Source: Gammaproteobacteria bacterium (lineage in GTDB: Bacteria > Pseudomonadota > Gammaproteobacteria > Berkiellales > Berkiellaceae). Taken from it: a DNA stretch of 64,000 nt. Position numbers and translations under genes: made by a program. The stretch's first letter is position 1. The number at the start of each line of letters is the position of its first letter. The notes under the pieces were generated by a model. It saw only the letters and a list, made by a program, of their open reading frames with translations, had not been told where the DNA came from and made no database searches. This document shows positions 34,041-43,307 of this stretch, piece by piece. The DNA is taken from contig JACPOY010000006.1 of assembly GCA_016191245.1 (NCBI GenBank), positions 155,685-219,684 of the forward strand. Direction: 5' to 3'.

Positions 34041-37000
34041 TTAGCCATATGCAGTTATGCGTAGAGGCCCTTTGGTTCTTTCAAGCATAGAAAGATGCGA
34101 CATTTCATGCCGTGATTTACTTATTTGCTCTTTAATTTCAATTAATTTTTGAACAGAAGTTGACTTCGTTTTATAAACAGTTAACTCCTTGTCTTCAATA
34201 TAACCATTAACTAATGCATTCATTTCTCGCTCTGTTTTCTCAATCGAATTGCTATCAAAATGACTATCTAATGCTCTAAGGTCCTCTAATAACTTCACTG
34301 TTCTAGCATCAGGACTTCTCCATTTATAAGATTGAATATAAAGATCCAGCTCATGAATATACTTTTGTAGATCTTCTTTAACCCATTCTGTTTGATTCAA
34401 TGCATGAAGCCTTTTCATTTCCTGTCTCACTTTAGCAGTGTGAATTTCGTGTGTAACAGTATGAATGCACACGACCGATCCTGGGGCAGGCTTTATCCAA
34501 GCGCTAATATAACCCTGGAATTTCTTCTCCGAAACATAGTTATCTAAGGTGTTGTGCATTGAATCCCTAACTTCTACTGGCGATTTCTCACGCAAACCCA
34601 ACCGAATTGCAAGTAAATCATCTTTTAGATTTTTAACCTTATCCGTTTGTTGGCCTGTGATAGTAGGCTTTAGTTCCATATAGGCTTCTAATTCTTTAAT
34701 ATATTGATCAAGTTCTGCTTTCAACTGTAATTGCTCACTAAGCAAATCTAAATTTTCTGACGGTGCTCTCAATGCTAATTCATTCACATGTTCAGATAAC
34801 TTCAGCGTCTCATCCAAGGATAAACTTAAAAATCCATTTTTTTGCAAGTACTTTTGTAAAGCGTCTGACTGCACTTTAAGACAAAATTTGGGAAATTCAT
34901 CAAATTGATTTTTACTATTGGCAAGTTTCAATTTATTTGCAAAATCATGTGAATCAACAAGATGATATTTATAATCCAAATCTATCATCAGCTCAGCAAC
35001 CATGTTTTTTAGTAAATTTTGATTAGTCACTTGTGGTAACATCTTTGCAAACTCAATAAACTCATCATCAAAAATCGCTCTTTTAGCATCTTCTTTTAAT
35101 AAATTTGGCGTATGAGCAACTGAATCTATTTTGTTCTTTAATTGATAAAATCGAATGACCATATCATCGTCAAATTTATTTTTGAACTCTCTGATAACAC
35201 ATGGTTCACTCTGACCATAATACATCGTATTGGGCAAATAAATTGGAGCCAACTGTTCTAGTTTGCTCTCATGCCAGCTCACCACACCAAAGACTTTTTT
35301 GCCGCGAATATAGACAGTTCTATCTTCTTGCCATGCATCTCTATCAACCCTTTCACCAACATTTGTGTCATGTCTCCAATCTTTTTCCAAAAGACGAAGC
35401 TTTTCTTTATGATTTTCAAGAGCCGCTTGTGCATCACGACTTAAACAATCGTAGAAAATAATATTATCTTGGCTATTCTCTACCATACTTTTATACATCA
35501 TAGAAATTAGATCATCTTCTTTTAACTTACCAAACTCAAGTGAACCATCTTTAAATAAAAGAGATTGTAAAAGTAAATTTTTAGTATTCTCATATTCGGG
35601 TTGTCGTATAATTCTTCGAAAAGTATTTAAAGGAAAAGGCGGCAACTCATTAATGTTATTAAGTTTTTTATTGATAGCAAGTAACGTCTCATCAAAGATC
35701 CCAAGTAGTGCATCTTGAAATTCTTGATCATCTTTTGAAGCTGAATATTGAAATTGCCCCATGTTACCATCATTACCATAGTTACCTGTTAAAGTACCAT
35801 GCTTGCCTGGAACTCGTATAAAATTAACTTGTGTCTGAGCTGAAAACACGGGAATAGTCGGCCTAAATCCTGAGCGACGTTCGTCTGCAGCAAAAAAGAC
35901 TGTTGCTTCTTTAACCGAAGGTGGCATCTCAACATAAGAACATTTAATTGGTTTAGTTATTCCTTTCACCTCTACTGATATATCAGGTATATAAGCCCCT
36001 AAAGGATCCCATCCAGACATTGAGCGAGCCCCTTCAACCGGATCAAGCGCACAAATTTTGATTTTAATTTTATCTGTATTACCTTTGATATTTGTTATGG
36101 CAGTTCTGATATCTTCCTTTTCCATATGCGTACTTTGCGCTAAATCATCTAAGTTATAATCTTTTCCTTCCTGACCATTTGCTAAGGTTTGAATAAATTG
36201 ATTTGCACAATCTGCCATCACAAACGTTGTGATGCCACCCCGACTATGCCCAGCCAAATTAATGGTAATCTCCCCGCGACTTTCTAAAGGTCGATTTAAA
36301 ACCATCTTCAATAGATTTGGAACAAAATAATCATCCATGGTTAATTCCAAGCGGTGTTCTACACCAGCTCCCTTAACGGTTGTTTTTGTTTTTCTAAATG
36401 TTTCTACCCATCCACCCGATGATACGCCTTGAATATTTGGGTTATCTAATGCATTCAAAGGAAAATCTGGCTGCATATCGATAGTGGCTATTCCTTTGAC
36501 TAGTAATGAAGGTTCAGATTTTAAACCTTTTTGCAAGGATGCTTGAGAAATGATATGACCAGTTTCGCAAATATCAATATTATGTTTACCAAATAATGGT
36601 GGCGTCGATGTCCCAAGAAAGAAAATATTCATTTGATTAGCATCATCTTGGCCTGATGCAATTTTGTCTTGACCACTCTTATATTTCCAAGCATAAGTAG
36701 CTTTAGCATCTCCTACTGCTTGCTGGTCGAATTCGTGTTGCAATATTGTCTTTATAGTTTGATTGTCAGCTCTTATATATTCTTTTTCGCCTGTGGGTAC
36801 TATTACAAAATCATCTTCATCAGTGAGTTCTGGAATAGCGACATCAGTAGCTATTTTAAACCATTTACTCACAGCATTTTTCAATAATTCACTTTGCTTT
36901 GCATACTTCAATAGGATTTGGACTCTTTCCGAGTTAACCAATTTTTCTATTTTGCCCTGATTTTCAGCCGCTAATTCATCAACTTTGAGGATGAGATTAG

Positions 37001-37100
37001 TGATCTCACTATTGTTTAATGCTCCGGTTTCAAGTGCATTTATTAAATTTTCCCATCTCTCTTCAAATGATTGAATGCTGTGACTGGTACCTTGTAACAT
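34041..37100 (-). CDS. Large alpha/beta-hydrolase-like protein with coiled coils, candidate effector
   Basis: 1,019 residues, no signal peptide. A hydrolase-like core spans about residues 155-460: a first strand MNIFFLGTSTPP, the nucleophile elbow NLAGHSRGGITTF with Ser286, and a possible acid strand KIKICALDPVEGARS near residue 350. The layout resembles DUF2235-type lipases (dGT start, GxSRG elbow, DPV strand). The C-terminal 450 residues are helical and highly charged (coiled coil around 790-1000). GAGGT lies 9 bases before the ATG. It is the first of seven consecutive effector-like genes; a role as a translocated phospholipase is inferred, not shown. Confidence 0.65.
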   Translation of the reverse strand: MLQGTSHSIQSFEERWENLINALETGALNNSEITNLILKVDELAAENQGKIEKLVNSERVQILLKYAKQSELLKNAVSKWFKIATDVAIPELTDEDDFVIVPTGEKEYIRADNQTIKTILQHEFDQQAVGDAKATYAWKYKSGQDKIASGQDDANQMNIFFLGTSTPPLFGKHNIDICETGHIISQASLQKGLKSEPSLLVKGIATIDMQPDFPLNALDNPNIQGVSSGGWVETFRKTKTTVKGAGVEHRLELTMDDYFVPNLLKMVLNRPLESRGEITINLAGHSRGGITTFVMADCANQFIQTLANGQEGKDYNLDDLAQSTHMEKEDIRTAITNIKGNTDKIKIKICALDPVEGARSMSGWDPLGAYIPDISVEVKGITKPIKCSYVEMPPSVKEATVFFAADERRSGFRPTIPVFSAQTQVNFIRVPGKHGTLTGNYGNDGNMGQFQYSASKDDQEFQDALLGIFDETLLAINKKLNNINELPPFPLNTFRRIIRQPEYENTKNLLLQSLLFKDGSLEFGKLKEDDLISMMYKSMVENSQDNIIFYDCLSRDAQAALENHKEKLRLLEKDWRHDTNVGERVDRDAWQEDRTVYIRGKKVFGVVSWHESKLEQLAPIYLPNTMYYGQSEPCVIREFKNKFDDDMVIRFYQLKNKIDSVAHTPNLLKEDAKRAIFDDEFIEFAKMLPQVTNQNLLKNMVAELMIDLDYKYHLVDSHDFANKLKLANSKNQFDEFPKFCLKVQSDALQKYLQKNGFLSLSLDETLKLSEHVNELALRAPSENLDLLSEQLQLKAELDQYIKELEAYMELKPTITGQQTDKVKNLKDDLLAIRLGLREKSPVEVRDSMHNTLDNYVSEKKFQGYISAWIKPAPGSVVCIHTVTHEIHTAKVRQEMKRLHALNQTEWVKEDLQKYIHELDLYIQSYKWRSPDARTVKLLEDLRALDSHFDSNSIEKTEREMNALVNGYIEDKELTVYKTKSTSVQKLIEIKEQISKSRHEMSHLSMLERTKGPLRITAYG

Positions 37101-37342
37101 GTGTATTTACCTCAAACTTAAATGTATATATATCTTTAATATTGATTTAGGCAGTTTTAAGCTAAAAAAGTTCATATTCAGAAGTATAACTTAAGATGAG
37201 CAAACACTCACTCACTTGTCGACCAGCGTTTTTAAATAAAAGATAATTAGATTATTACAAAATTATGTAAGGTGACTTTACAATTCAATATTTGCAAGGT
37301 ATGCTGGCTATCCTTTTAAAGCTACCTTCTATCGGAGATGCA

Positions 37343-38152
37343 ATGATTAACGGATCACAAATGGCATTTGCCAAGTCTTTGCGCACAAAAGATGAAACTA
37401 ATTGCCTAAGAGACTTAGAACAGGTCGAAAACCTCAATTTTGTGATGAAAAACAAAACCACCGGCATTCTATTTGAGTGTATTCATTTAGTCGCTGAATA
37501 TGGCCTATTAGCTGTATTAAAAATGATGGTAGAAAGAGGATTCTCTATCAAAGCTCAAGATGGGCATGGGCAAACAGGGTTATTCATTGCACAAGCAGCA
37601 GGCAAGTCCGAGATGATTGATATCTTTATGAGCGCTGCTCCACAATTGTGCACCGTAGGCAACAATAAAGGCGTTACACCTATTCATTTAGCAGCGAAAT
37701 TAAACGATGTTGGCAGCTTAAATAAATATCTCAGCACCGGCATTGAGTGCAATACAATACGAGATGCTGACGGACAAACCCCCCTTCATTGGGCGGCAAA
37801 GCATGGTAGTCGTGATGCTGTTGATGTTTTGATGCTACATGGCGCAAAAGCAAATGTTATTGATAACGCTGATTGCTTACCTCGTCATCTGGCAAGTGTC
37901 TGTGGACATCATGATTTAGCAAAATACTTACAAACCAAAGAGATCTCTTTATTTGAGCTTTGTGCTTTAGCTGTACAGGATTTGGCTGCTGTAAAAGAAG
38001 TAGCATTAATAGAATCATTAATTCCGCAACAACAAGCGATTGTTGTTCAACATCAAGCACTTCAAGAACAATTGGCAAGTAACAAAGTCCAACTTGAGAA
38101 ACAGCAAACAGTTCTTACAGAAAAGCTTAAAACGCTTTCATTAAATACCTAA
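37343..38152 (+). CDS. Ankyrin-repeat protein, candidate effector
   Basis: 269 residues from the ATG at 37343 (GGAG 5 bases upstream); TTG at 37292 or ATG at 37301 would add up to 17 residues. About five ankyrin repeats are seen between residues 45 and 210 (GQTGLFIAQAAGKSEMIDI, GVTPIHLAAKLNDVGSLNK, GQTPLHWAAKHGSRDAVDV). The C-terminus is a Gln/Leu-rich coiled coil (QQQAIVVQHQALQEQL). No signal peptide. Ankyrin proteins are a major class of Dot/Icm effectors in Legionella and Coxiella. It converges with the next gene at a 6-base gap. Confidence 0.8.
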   Translation: MINGSQMAFAKSLRTKDETNCLRDLEQVENLNFVMKNKTTGILFECIHLVAEYGLLAVLKMMVERGFSIKAQDGHGQTGLFIAQAAGKSEMIDIFMSAAPQLCTVGNNKGVTPIHLAAKLNDVGSLNKYLSTGIECNTIRDADGQTPLHWAAKHGSRDAVDVLMLHGAKANVIDNADCLPRHLASVCGHHDLAKYLQTKEISLFELCALAVQDLAAVKEVALIESLIPQQQAIVVQHQALQEQLASNKVQLEKQQTVLTEKLKTLSLNT

Positions 38153-38158
38153 AAGTAT

Positions 38159-38956
38159 TTAAATCGAAGCTCTTTTTAAAGAAATTTCTCTATGATCTTG
38201 GATATCGCCAATGATTTCTTGCATCAATTGAGTTTCTCTTTTGTTGCAGGCCAACTTAAAACTTAGGGTTTTCTCCATCATTTCTAATGATGGGATGTAC
38301 CCTAAGTCTTCATGACTTCCCTTAACGCGTTTGGCTGCAAATAATGGATTCAAGGGATCGCCATCAAGCACTAATGCTGAGAATTTGTCGCATAATTCAT
38401 CAATTTCCAATTCAAGATAGGGTTCCCATGGAGCATTCCAATCATAGATCTCAGATGATTGGCTCTCAATGACTAATTCACTTTGAATGACTTTGACTTC
38501 AGCTGGAGCTTGTACTTGTAAAGGCTCTTGTGTTTTAGCTTCAATGATAGGTGGATAATACCTTGAACTTTCCTCTTTTTCGATGAGGGCTCTTAGTAAC
38601 TCATAGGGTCTGTTTCGTTGCTGATTTTGATATACTTCGAAATCAGTTAAATAATCTTCTAAGAATCTAACCGCAGTTCTTTGATCAAGCTTTTTTGCGT
38701 CTGCAATGAGCTGTGTTAAGCACTCTTTGGCATTTGGTTTATTAAAAAATGTTTGCTTTTGGGCAGGAAACTTTAGATAAGCAACCATATCGTCTATTTG
38801 ATTAAAAACAGCGTCTTGTGCGTCAAATTCGGCAATTTTCTCAAAAACGTAGTGAGGATTAGCGGCAGTTTTTTGAACAAGGGTTACTATCCCTTCATTT
38901 GAAGCAATATTGAGCACATCTGAAATGAAGTTTTTGCAATTAGTAATAAATCCCAT
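38159..38956 (-). CDS. Hypothetical protein in the effector island
   Basis: 265 residues, not recognised. It is mostly helical, with an N-terminal half of short helices (residues 1-120), a low-complexity Glu/Gln/Val stretch near 145-170, and a C-terminal helical part ending KRASI. No signal peptide, no membrane segment. GGGGAT precedes the ATG. Its place among effector-like genes is the only hint of function. Confidence 0.6.
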   Translation of the reverse strand: MGFITNCKNFISDVLNIASNEGIVTLVQKTAANPHYVFEKIAEFDAQDAVFNQIDDMVAYLKFPAQKQTFFNKPNAKECLTQLIADAKKLDQRTAVRFLEDYLTDFEVYQNQQRNRPYELLRALIEKEESSRYYPPIIEAKTQEPLQVQAPAEVKVIQSELVIESQSSEIYDWNAPWEPYLELEIDELCDKFSALVLDGDPLNPLFAAKRVKGSHEDLGYIPSLEMMEKTLSFKLACNKRETQLMQEIIGDIQDHREISLKRASI

Positions 38957-39080
38957 GGCGATCCCCGCAATATAAAAAGCGTTTTGATAAGTTTAGTGAT
39001 TCACAAAGGGTTATTATATTCAATTCAGATAGTAGCAAACGAATTACCGATGTTCTGTAATGCGTGTACTTTCATCGAGT

Positions 39081-41267
39081 CTAAAGTGTCTTTCCTCTTA
39101 GTTTGGATTGGTGCTTAACTTCAATTTGTGATTTTCCACTTAATTTTGTAGATAATTCTTCATGAAGCAAAACTACTTTTGCAAAGGATTTTTTGACGTC
39201 TGGAAAAGGCTTTTGTCCCTCATGTTTAGCTTGAAAATAAGGGTGCGAAAAAACACTTACGGCTGTCTTTAGTGCATCAATATCTTCTGAATATTCATTC
39301 TCTGTGAGAGAGTCAATATCTTCTTTTAAGCTTTCTTTAATATCCTTTAAATTAGAATCTAATTCTTTAGCCCGCGATCTAAACCCTTCTCTAAAATTCT
39401 CATAAAACTCGCGAGCATGAGCACTTCTTTTTAAAGAACGCTTATCCGGTATTGAGTTTAATATTTTCATCCAAGCGTTTTTATCATCAAATTCGACTTC
39501 TCTTAATATTACCTCACAAGCTTTGATATTATGATTTGACATAGTTTGTTTCAAACCACTTTGTAGCAAAGATTGTGAAATATTAGAAAAATCTACTTTA
39601 TGAATTTTATTTTTAGCAAAATCCTCATCTAAACAACATTTAGCAAATAAAAGTTCATTGTAGAATGGCGCTTCTATATCAATTTTCTCATGAGCATCAG
39701 CTAACATAAATAGTAACTGATGTGAATTATTATGTTCATTTTCTATCATTGCAGAATATAATTTTGACACTACCTCTGTACCTATTGAAGACACTAAGTT
39801 AAAATGTTCTTTTTTAGATAACCATAACGCAAATTTTGTTGCTTGCGATACTTTTCCCATTTCAAGCATCTTACTAAAGATCTGAGATAATTCCTCATTA
39901 GTTAGCTTACGATAAAATAACTTATTATCATTATCATTTAGTACAAAAGGCTGCGAAAGCAACTCTGATAATTTTTGTATTTTATTTGTATCTTTACTAT
40001 CCATACTTGCTATATCGTGCAAATTCCAGGTATTGTCGTAATTGTATTCATATGCTTTTATCTCTTCTTTATTTTTTAGCACCTTGCTTAATAAAATAGT
40101 ATTAGGATCATCTGCATGGGCATTTTTGAGTTTTAAAAATATGCGATACAAAAGTTTTTGATCTAAAATAGCGCGTAATTCATCATTTGAGTTCTTAAGG
40201 AGGAAAAGCGCTAACTCCCCTGCTTGCTTAGGATGATTTCTTTTCAGAAGCTCATCAATAATACTTTTACATTCCTTAGGCGTTAAATACTCAGAAAACA
40301 AATTTCCTCTGGCATTTATAATGTCTAGCCTAACCTCAGGGTGTGATAACAAATCAGCCATTAATGGTATTTTATCAATATTTGCACTATCGAGCTTTAC
40401 TGCGGCATGTAATGCGGTTTGCTGCATATTCGTTCCAATTTCATTGACATGCATGCCTGCCTCTAGGAATTCAATGACTTCCTTTCTATTTCCTTCCATC
40501 GCAGCTTGAATAAAGGGATTAGGAATATCGAATGCTCGCCCGTCAGATTCAGATTTTAAATTTCTCTTCATACCTGGTTCACAAGGTAAATTTTCTAGCA
40601 AATAATTTAAAAGTTTAGTACTTAGCTCTTGAGGCAAGCTACGTTCACGCTGTAAATCGAGGACATCTAAAGGGCGCTTATCGGAAAGTTCACTTAATTT
40701 TCTTCTAAAATCTTTTGTAAATTCATCTGAAAATTTAATAGCATGTCTATTTTGACTTAACGATCGATCTCTGAATTCTCCAATGACCGTGTCTTGACCT
40801 TTCCACAAACCAAATCCAACTACCAACCCTCTAGCACCAGCAATTTGTCCGGTATTAGTATAAGAAACGGATTTTCCATGCGCTTTACCCGTATTACTCC
40901 CTAGAGGATCAAAAGTGGTTACATAGTAATTTTCCCTGACCTTACCGCTATCGGATCTGGCATGAAAAAATTCTCCTTTTTTATTTTGCATATAATCAAT
41001 ATCATGAGCCCAACTTTTATAAGCTTCTTTATTATCTTGTAATACACCCTTCGAATCTTTGAATTTATTTATTTCTCTTAATTCTTTGGGATAATTAAAG
41101 CTTGGCACTAAGTGCACTTTACCTGATTCCAATTCAAGCAGCCCTATATACCCTTGTGCGGGTGATCCTTGTTCAAATAACTCCAGGGATTGGGGCGTTA
41201 GTTTGAATTCAATATCTTCAGCGCTGCCCTCATAAGCTTGAAATTTCCAAGGTTTTTCTTTTGGCAT
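39081..41267 (-). CDS. Paralogue A of a divergent pair: novel N-terminal domain plus ankyrin-like repeats
   Basis: 728 residues from the ATG at 41267 (an ATG at 41276 adds three). It starts MPKEKPWKF, exactly like its neighbour across the intergenic gap. The N-terminal 220 residues are shared with that neighbour: GYIGLLELESGKVHLVP, SFNYPKELRE, NYYVTTFDPLGSNTGKAHG, GFGLWKGQD, and the most conserved run FRDRSLSQNRHAI (168-180 counted from 41276), then ERSLPQEL. An ankyrin-like segment follows at about 252-330 (NPFIQAAMEGNRKEVIEFL, QTALHAAVKL). The last 400 residues are helical. The domain is not one I recognise; no signal peptide. Confidence 0.75.
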   Translation of the reverse strand: MPKEKPWKFQAYEGSAEDIEFKLTPQSLELFEQGSPAQGYIGLLELESGKVHLVPSFNYPKELREINKFKDSKGVLQDNKEAYKSWAHDIDYMQNKKGEFFHARSDSGKVRENYYVTTFDPLGSNTGKAHGKSVSYTNTGQIAGARGLVVGFGLWKGQDTVIGEFRDRSLSQNRHAIKFSDEFTKDFRRKLSELSDKRPLDVLDLQRERSLPQELSTKLLNYLLENLPCEPGMKRNLKSESDGRAFDIPNPFIQAAMEGNRKEVIEFLEAGMHVNEIGTNMQQTALHAAVKLDSANIDKIPLMADLLSHPEVRLDIINARGNLFSEYLTPKECKSIIDELLKRNHPKQAGELALFLLKNSNDELRAILDQKLLYRIFLKLKNAHADDPNTILLSKVLKNKEEIKAYEYNYDNTWNLHDIASMDSKDTNKIQKLSELLSQPFVLNDNDNKLFYRKLTNEELSQIFSKMLEMGKVSQATKFALWLSKKEHFNLVSSIGTEVVSKLYSAMIENEHNNSHQLLFMLADAHEKIDIEAPFYNELLFAKCCLDEDFAKNKIHKVDFSNISQSLLQSGLKQTMSNHNIKACEVILREVEFDDKNAWMKILNSIPDKRSLKRSAHAREFYENFREGFRSRAKELDSNLKDIKESLKEDIDSLTENEYSEDIDALKTAVSVFSHPYFQAKHEGQKPFPDVKKSFAKVVLLHEELSTKLSGKSQIEVKHQSKLRGKTL

Positions 41268-41386
41268 ATTTGTCATTTATTAAAGTTGCAATGTATAAAT
41301 ATAGACCCGAAAGGATGAATTAAGTTCAGTTAAGCGCATCTACACCCTATTTTGAACTTTCTACCTACCTTCATTGACTAAATAAA

Positions 41387-41392
41387 TATAAT
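41387..41392 (+). promoter_or_regulatory. Possible -10 element of paralogue B
   Basis: A perfect TATAAT lies 22 bases before the chosen ATG at 41415, with AGGA at 41402-41405 as the ribosome site. TTGACT at 41374 is too close (7 bases) to be its -35. The leader would be very short. Confidence 0.3.
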
Positions 41393-41414
41393 ACGAGCAA
41401 TAGGACGAATGAAA

Positions 41415-43307
41415 ATGCCCTCTGAAAAGCCATGGAAATTTAAAAAATTTCAAGGCAACTTTGAAGATATCAATTTAAAGCTGACAGATGAATCTAAACA
41501 GGTTTTTGAACAAGCAAAACCACATCAAGGATTTGTTGGCCTTATAGATTTAAGTACAGGAAATATTCATCTTATTCCATGCTTTAATTATCCAAAGGAA
41601 ATAAGAGAAGCGCATAAAACTGCTGATAATCAAGATGACGCCGAATACTTTAGTCAATGGAATAAAGATCTTGCGAATGTTGCTAACAAAAATGGTGAGC
41701 TTTTTTCTGTTGTCTCCTCAACCGGCACTCAACGTCGTAATTACTATGTTGCCACCATGGATGATTTAGGAACCAATACAGGCGTTGCCCATGGCAGGGC
41801 ACTAGCCCTTGCTGGGTTGAGCAATTACGGAGGTGAAAAAGGAGGGGTAATAGGGTTTGGCGTGTGGAAAGGAGCCAATGAACTCATTAGTAGCTTTCGA
41901 GATCGCTCTGCCAGCCAAAATAGACATGCGATTAGGCATTCTAGTGAATTTCTAGATGATTATTTAACGGATGAATATGAAAGAGAGGATCCTGACGGGC
42001 ATAGTATCATTAAACTTTCTAGAGAAAGAAGTTTACCTCAAGAAATTGGGGATAAAATTATAACAAGCCTGCTAACAGCGCTTCCAGCAGACAAAAATGT
42101 ATCAAGGAATGTACTTATAGATGGTCGAGTTTTTAACTTCCCCAATCCTTTTATCAGTGCTGCTGAACAAGGAAACCATTCACTGATGAATGCCTATCTT
42201 GGTGCAGGAATGAATATCAATGAAAAAGGAAATGCTTATCAATGGACAGCTTTACATGCATGTTCGAATCTAGAAAAAGACAATCCTGAAAAACTCAACA
42301 TGTTGACTGATTTACTAAAAAATAAGGCTATCAAATATAACATTAAAGATGAAAGTAATTATTATTTTTATGATTATTTAGAAAACAGCGAAATTACTGA
42401 TATTATTCAAGCATTATATGCAAATAATGAAATGATAGCGGCTATCAATTTAATTCATTTTCTTTTAGAACAAAACCACCCAGCTATTCAAGATATTGCC
42501 AGTCTAGATGTTTTTTCTGAAATTTATCTTAACGCAAAAGAAATAAATCCAAATGTGGATATAATGCCTTGCATCAAAATATTAATGGATTTAGCAAATA
42601 ATGATCTAATAGAATTAGATCCTAGTCACCCACTATTTGATTCAATTACATTTTTACAAGCCTGTAAAAAATCTAACTTGAAGCATCCTGAAAAAATGAA
42701 TATAACCAACTTAGACAATGAAGTGAAAAAACATGGATTAGAACTTTCCTTTGAGGCTACGAATACAGAAATGATTAGTCATATTTTAAACTCGATTGAT
42801 AATCAATTCATGCAAGATCTTTATCAAGATAATACATTTTGGGAAAAATTAGACAAAGGGGAATATTTTTTCAATCGACATAAAAAAGCTAAAGTCATTG
42901 ATGCGCTTGCTGAAAAATTAAGGCCATTTAATTTCGAAATATACCATGAAATGAGATTAATGAGGAACCAACTGAGCGATCTTGAGGCTTCATTAACCTG
43001 TGCTAACAAAGAAAATCAACATGATACTAAGACTCTTGAAGAACAATTAAAAAATCTTCAAGAAAAATTGCAAAAACTTGAAAAGCCTCTACAATTTTAT
43101 TCCCATAAAAACGCAAAAATCATTATTCATTCTAGAAAAGGATTTCATCAATTATTAGACTTGGACAAAAAATTCCAGCAGTTATGTAAGATAGAGCAAA
43201 AAATATCCGTTCTTATTCAAGAAAAGAAAAATCAATTAGAAATGGATTCAAACTCACAAGATAGACATGAAACCAATAGAAAATCCATTAACAAAATTGA
43301 GATTTAA
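41415..43307 (+). CDS. Paralogue B of a divergent pair: novel N-terminal domain plus ankyrin-like repeats
   Basis: 630 residues from the ATG at 41415, favoured over the ATG at 41409 because AGGA is 9 bases upstream and the protein then begins MPSEKPWKF like paralogue A. Shared motifs are GFVGLIDLSTGNIHLIP, CFNYPKEIRE, NYYVATMDDLGTNTGVAHG, GFGVWKGAN, FRDRSASQNRHAI and ERSLPQEI. Then comes the ankyrin-like NPFISAAEQGNHSLMNAYL with WTALHACSNL. The C-terminal third is a coiled coil (EEQLKNLQEKLQKLEK). Its stop overlaps the convergent ankyrin-RasGEF gene by 4 bases. Probable effector; activity of the shared domain unknown. Confidence 0.75.
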   Translation: MPSEKPWKFKKFQGNFEDINLKLTDESKQVFEQAKPHQGFVGLIDLSTGNIHLIPCFNYPKEIREAHKTADNQDDAEYFSQWNKDLANVANKNGELFSVVSSTGTQRRNYYVATMDDLGTNTGVAHGRALALAGLSNYGGEKGGVIGFGVWKGANELISSFRDRSASQNRHAIRHSSEFLDDYLTDEYEREDPDGHSIIKLSRERSLPQEIGDKIITSLLTALPADKNVSRNVLIDGRVFNFPNPFISAAEQGNHSLMNAYLGAGMNINEKGNAYQWTALHACSNLEKDNPEKLNMLTDLLKNKAIKYNIKDESNYYFYDYLENSEITDIIQALYANNEMIAAINLIHFLLEQNHPAIQDIASLDVFSEIYLNAKEINPNVDIMPCIKILMDLANNDLIELDPSHPLFDSITFLQACKKSNLKHPEKMNITNLDNEVKKHGLELSFEATNTEMISHILNSIDNQFMQDLYQDNTFWEKLDKGEYFFNRHKKAKVIDALAEKLRPFNFEIYHEMRLMRNQLSDLEASLTCANKENQHDTKTLEEQLKNLQEKLQKLEKPLQFYSHKNAKIIIHSRKGFHQLLDLDKKFQQLCKIEQKISVLIQEKKNQLEMDSNSQDRHETNRKSINKIEI

